Shown: positions 41,701 through 42,660 of the stretch, piece by piece
Position numbering within the stretch: position 1 is the first letter of the stretch
How the letters are laid out: every line of letters starts with the position of its first letter
Assembly: GCA_019136675.1 (NCBI GenBank)
Contig: JAGVTV010000149.1
Location: 1-42,660, forward strand
Reading direction: 5' to 3'
From: Bacteroidota bacterium
GTDB taxonomy: Bacteria; Bacteroidota; Bacteroidia; Chitinophagales; Saprospiraceae
DNA length: 42,660 nucleotides
Made by a program: the position numbers and the translations under genes
The notes under the pieces: generated by a model
What the model saw: the letters and a program-made list of their open reading frames with translations, nothing else
What the model was told of the DNA's origin: nothing
The model's database searches: none

Positions 41701-42031
41701 CAAATGCTTCCGGTAAAATGTTTCTGAGGATTTCTTCCAGATACTTATTGCGTTCCTTTTTAATTTTGTCTACCTCGTTGTATATTTCTTCCTTGCGGAT
41801 AAAATCTTCTTCATTTCTGGCATTGCTGGTCAGAGTGTTTATGTCCTGGTCTATCTCCTTTAGTCCTTCGCTGATTCTTTGACGAAACTCGAGGGTTTTT
41901 TGTCTGAGCTCATCATTGGACAATCGCTGATATTCGCCGAAAAATTTGTTTACCTGGCTGACAACATCAGAATATCCTTTGACATCTCTATCGTGTTTGT
42001 TGCCAAAAATATTTTTTAAGAAATTAAACAT
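38738..42031 (-). CDS. secA: preprotein translocase ATPase SecA
   Basis: SecA is the ATPase that pushes unfolded preproteins through SecYEG. At 1097 residues it is longer than the 901 of E. coli, which is normal for Bacteroidota. The N-terminal helix is followed by Walker A MATGEGKT (189-196). Blocks EVDSVLVDDARTPLIISG, TNMAGRGTDI and RQLRGRAGRQGDPGSSQF mark the two nucleotide-binding folds and the preprotein cross-linking domain. The tail ends in the zinc/SecB-binding CPCGSGKKFKHCH (C-C-C-H). It heads a minus-strand run with ribD and nth. Confidence 0.97.
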   Translation of the reverse strand: MFNFLKNIFGNKHDRDVKGYSDVVSQVNKFFGEYQRLSNDELRQKTLEFRQRISEGLKEIDQDINTLTSNARNEEDFIRKEEIYNEVDKIKKERNKYLEEILRNILPEAFAVVKETSRRFMQNSTLEVTATDHDRNLAVTKDFVTISGDKAIWKNSWKAAGGDITWNMLHYDVQLIGGMVLHDGKIAEMATGEGKTLVATLPAYLNGLSGEGVHIVTVNDYLARRDSEWVGPIFQFLLLTVDCIDKYKPHSPERIAAYRCDITYGTNNEFGFDYLRDNMVRDIDELVQRGHHYAMVDEVDSVLVDDARTPLIISGPVPQGMEEQEYIELKPKIEKLFNVQRQLATEYLAEARKLIKEGSTGVNEGEGGLALFRVYRALPKYRPLIKFLSEEGIKVIMQKTENYYMQEQSKNMHLADEPLYFTIDEKNRSVELTDKGIEYLSRGENDPGFFVLPDITQQIQELTSRETNEGIKLSEVKESLIQDYALKSRRLHATHQLLKAYTLFDKDQEYVVINEEVKIVDEQTGRMMEGRRYSDGLHQALEAKEGVKIGDITQTYATITLQNYFRMYHKLAGMTGTAETEAGEFWEIYKLDVVVIPTNKPIIREDKDDLVFKTAREKFNAVIDEIGNLTSQGRPVLVGTTSVEISELLSRMLNLRGIKHNVLNAKQHQREAEIVAEAGKASTVTIATNMAGRGTDIKIDEHVKRAGGLAIIATERHDSRRVDRQLRGRAGRQGDPGSSQFYVSLEDNLMRLFQSERIAGLMDKMGHKEGEVIQHSMVTKSIERAQKKVEENNFGIRKRLLEYDDVMNIQRASIYKKRNNALHGERLTVDLHNMFVGSVETIVDSNKKANDFEGYRLDCLSSLGFDPAMDEGTFKATSTDDLIDRTLDEVMNNYHQKSEQITKFLMPTIRQVFENEGHRYKRIAVPFTDGRTNPLPIAADLKLAVDSNGGTIMRDIEKTITLAIIDDHWKEHLRSMDELKDSVQAASFEQKDPLVKYKIEAYNLFEDLINKVNKDVSAYLLNGKLLIQQEVREAKVQKTDLTNVRTSREEEAIRQAAEGVSKKPEKVETFKRSEEKVGRNDLCPCGSGKKFKHCHGK

Positions 42032-42095
42032 TGCTGTATTTTTAGGTGGGGCAGAGGGTTTTAATTGGCTCTAATTCCCTTCTGCAATAAGTGCA

Positions 42096-42103
42096 CAAAG
42101 ATA
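42096..42103 (-). promoter_or_regulatory. -7 box of secA
   Basis: On the minus strand this reads TATCTTTG, an exact match to TAnnTTTG, 65 nt before the secA ATG. The nearest TTG on that strand lies 25 nt further upstream, slightly beyond the usual spacing. Confidence 0.45.
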
Positions 42104-42286
42104 TTAATAAAAAACATAATTAAGTGTCCAAAATCATACCACAGCCAATCGCATGACATTTTGACACAAATCTTCAATTCATCGAGTAATCAATGGATTT
42201 GGACATTTGACGGGTGGTTTCAACCTATTTCCGGACAGCGGATTTATTAATTAAATTTGATATGGGAACAAGATTTTTCTGATCTG

Positions 42287-42316
42287 TTGGCATTCACGAA
42301 TATTTATGTAATTTAG
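42287..42316 (+). promoter_or_regulatory. putative promoter of the final gene
   Basis: TTG at 42287-42289, 19 nt, then TAATTTAG at 42309-42316 fits the consensus with one mismatch (A for T). The GTG start at 42335 follows 18 nt later. Confidence 0.4.
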
Positions 42317-42334
42317 CGTACTAAACAGCAAATT

Positions 42335-42660
42335 GTGGCTCTGCGGCTTGTTTTTTGTTTTATTACCTTACTGGTTTTGAGGTCAGAACTTTTGGCCCAG
42401 GTTCCTTTTACATGCAGAGGCCAATATTATCTGAGCCTGACCAGAAGTGGCATCCCCAGCTCGGGACTGTACGAAGTTAAATTTACTCAAAACGGCCAGT
42501 CTGTTTTCCTTGATACCATATCTCCTTCAATAGGCCTTGTGCTCAATGCCATGGGTTACCGCATTACAGACAATCTGATCTACGGTATGGATCCGGCTCA
42601 GGCAAGACTTAGAAAAATAGGTGCTGATGGCGTGGCCATAGATCTGGGAAGGCCCAGTGG
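42335..42660 (+). CDS. secreted protein, N-terminal part (probably T9SS surface protein)
   Basis: This is an open frame of 108 codons plus two bases, cut by the window end. It starts at GTG 42335: an in-frame TAG lies at 42314-42316 and no ATG occurs before the signal peptide. Residues 1-22 form a signal peptide (hydrophobic FCFITLLVL core, ending LLAQ). The following stretch GLVLNAMGYRITDNLIYGMD is of the kind seen in Bacteroidota cell-surface proteins with a DUF6923-like domain, which often end in a T9SS tail. The rest lies outside, so size and function are unknown. Confidence 0.7.
   Translation, partial: MALRLVFCFITLLVLRSELLAQVPFTCRGQYYLSLTRSGIPSSGLYEVKFTQNGQSVFLDTISPSIGLVLNAMGYRITDNLIYGMDPAQARLRKIGADGVAIDLGRPS

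Larger units (their letters stand above)
42032..42334. other. divergent intergenic region between secA and the final gene
   Basis: These 303 nt hold no gene. They contain the secA -7 box (42096-42103, minus) and a promoter-like pair for the rightward gene (42287-42316). An imperfect, widely spaced inverted repeat pairs TGTCCAAAATC at 42125-42135 with GATTTGGACA at 42196-42205. No RNA gene was recognised. Confidence 0.5.

Noticed and set aside
38856..42031. Several plus-strand open frames opposite secA
   Set aside because: They are antisense shadows of SecA; translations show no domain features.
1..42660. CRISPR arrays, insertion sequences, prophage, integrated elements
   Set aside because: No spaced direct repeats, transposase, integrase or phage proteins were found; the tRNA cluster shows no attachment-site duplication nearby.

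Overview
The window looks like chromosomal DNA of a Bacteroidota bacterium, probably of the Saprospiria/Chitinophagia side, though the genus cannot be read from it. Four things point there: a type IX secretion (T9SS) C-terminal sorting domain and SprB-type repeats on a huge exported protein; a TonB-dependent receptor paired with a DUF4249 lipoprotein; type III glutamine synthetase; and repeated use of the Bacteroidota promoter signature (TTG about 17-23 nt upstream of TAnnTTTG). No insertion sequence, prophage, rRNA or CRISPR array was seen. Gene density is high and most genes are ordinary chromosomal ones.

Layout. 1-1091: the tail of a RES-domain toxin-like protein, then deoD. 1237-5670: a 1477-residue secreted reprolysin-like metalloprotease with three adhesin-like repeat modules and a T9SS tail. 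5829-11914: a compact [NiFe]-hydrogenase maturation operon (His-rich mini-membrane protein, hypA, hypB, hypF, hypC, hypD, hypE), almost every junction overlapping or nearly so. 12122-14311: glnN behind its own promoter. 14335-16886 (minus): esterase, Gfo/Idh/MocA oxidoreductase and omega-amidase-like hydrolase. 16968-20625: a zinc-ribbon methyltransferase (plus), then an MFS transporter and sppA (minus). 20821-22601: a TRAP transporter membrane pair with no binding protein. 22608-24011 (minus): ruvB and an IscA-type protein. 24144-26337: a conserved membrane-anchored protein and a split 5'-nucleotidase pair. 26642-28576: dnaA and a thioredoxin-fold lipoprotein. 28588-29058: tRNA-Val, tRNA-Ser, tRNA-Pro and a strong terminator. 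29165-33575: a run of PTPS-II, folE, fabD, yqgE/algH-type and ABC-F genes. 33719-37032: TonB receptor plus DUF4249 lipoprotein. 37038-42031 (minus): nth, ribD, secA. 42335-end: start of another secreted protein.

How the parts work together. The hyp genes form a full set: nickel delivery (HypA, HypB), cyanide ligand synthesis (HypF, HypE) and Fe(CN)2CO assembly (HypC, HypD). They imply a [NiFe] hydrogenase encoded elsewhere. The PTPS and FolE genes together give the first two steps from GTP to a biopterin-type cofactor. The rest is housekeeping (DNA replication and repair, protein export, fatty acid and riboflavin synthesis) plus envelope uptake functions. I found no clearly new defence or mobile system. 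The best candidates for something under-described are the mini HupE-like protein heading the hyp operon, the PTPS-II/FolE pair, the three-cysteine endonuclease III, the orphan TRAP pair and the twin palindromes upstream of dnaA.
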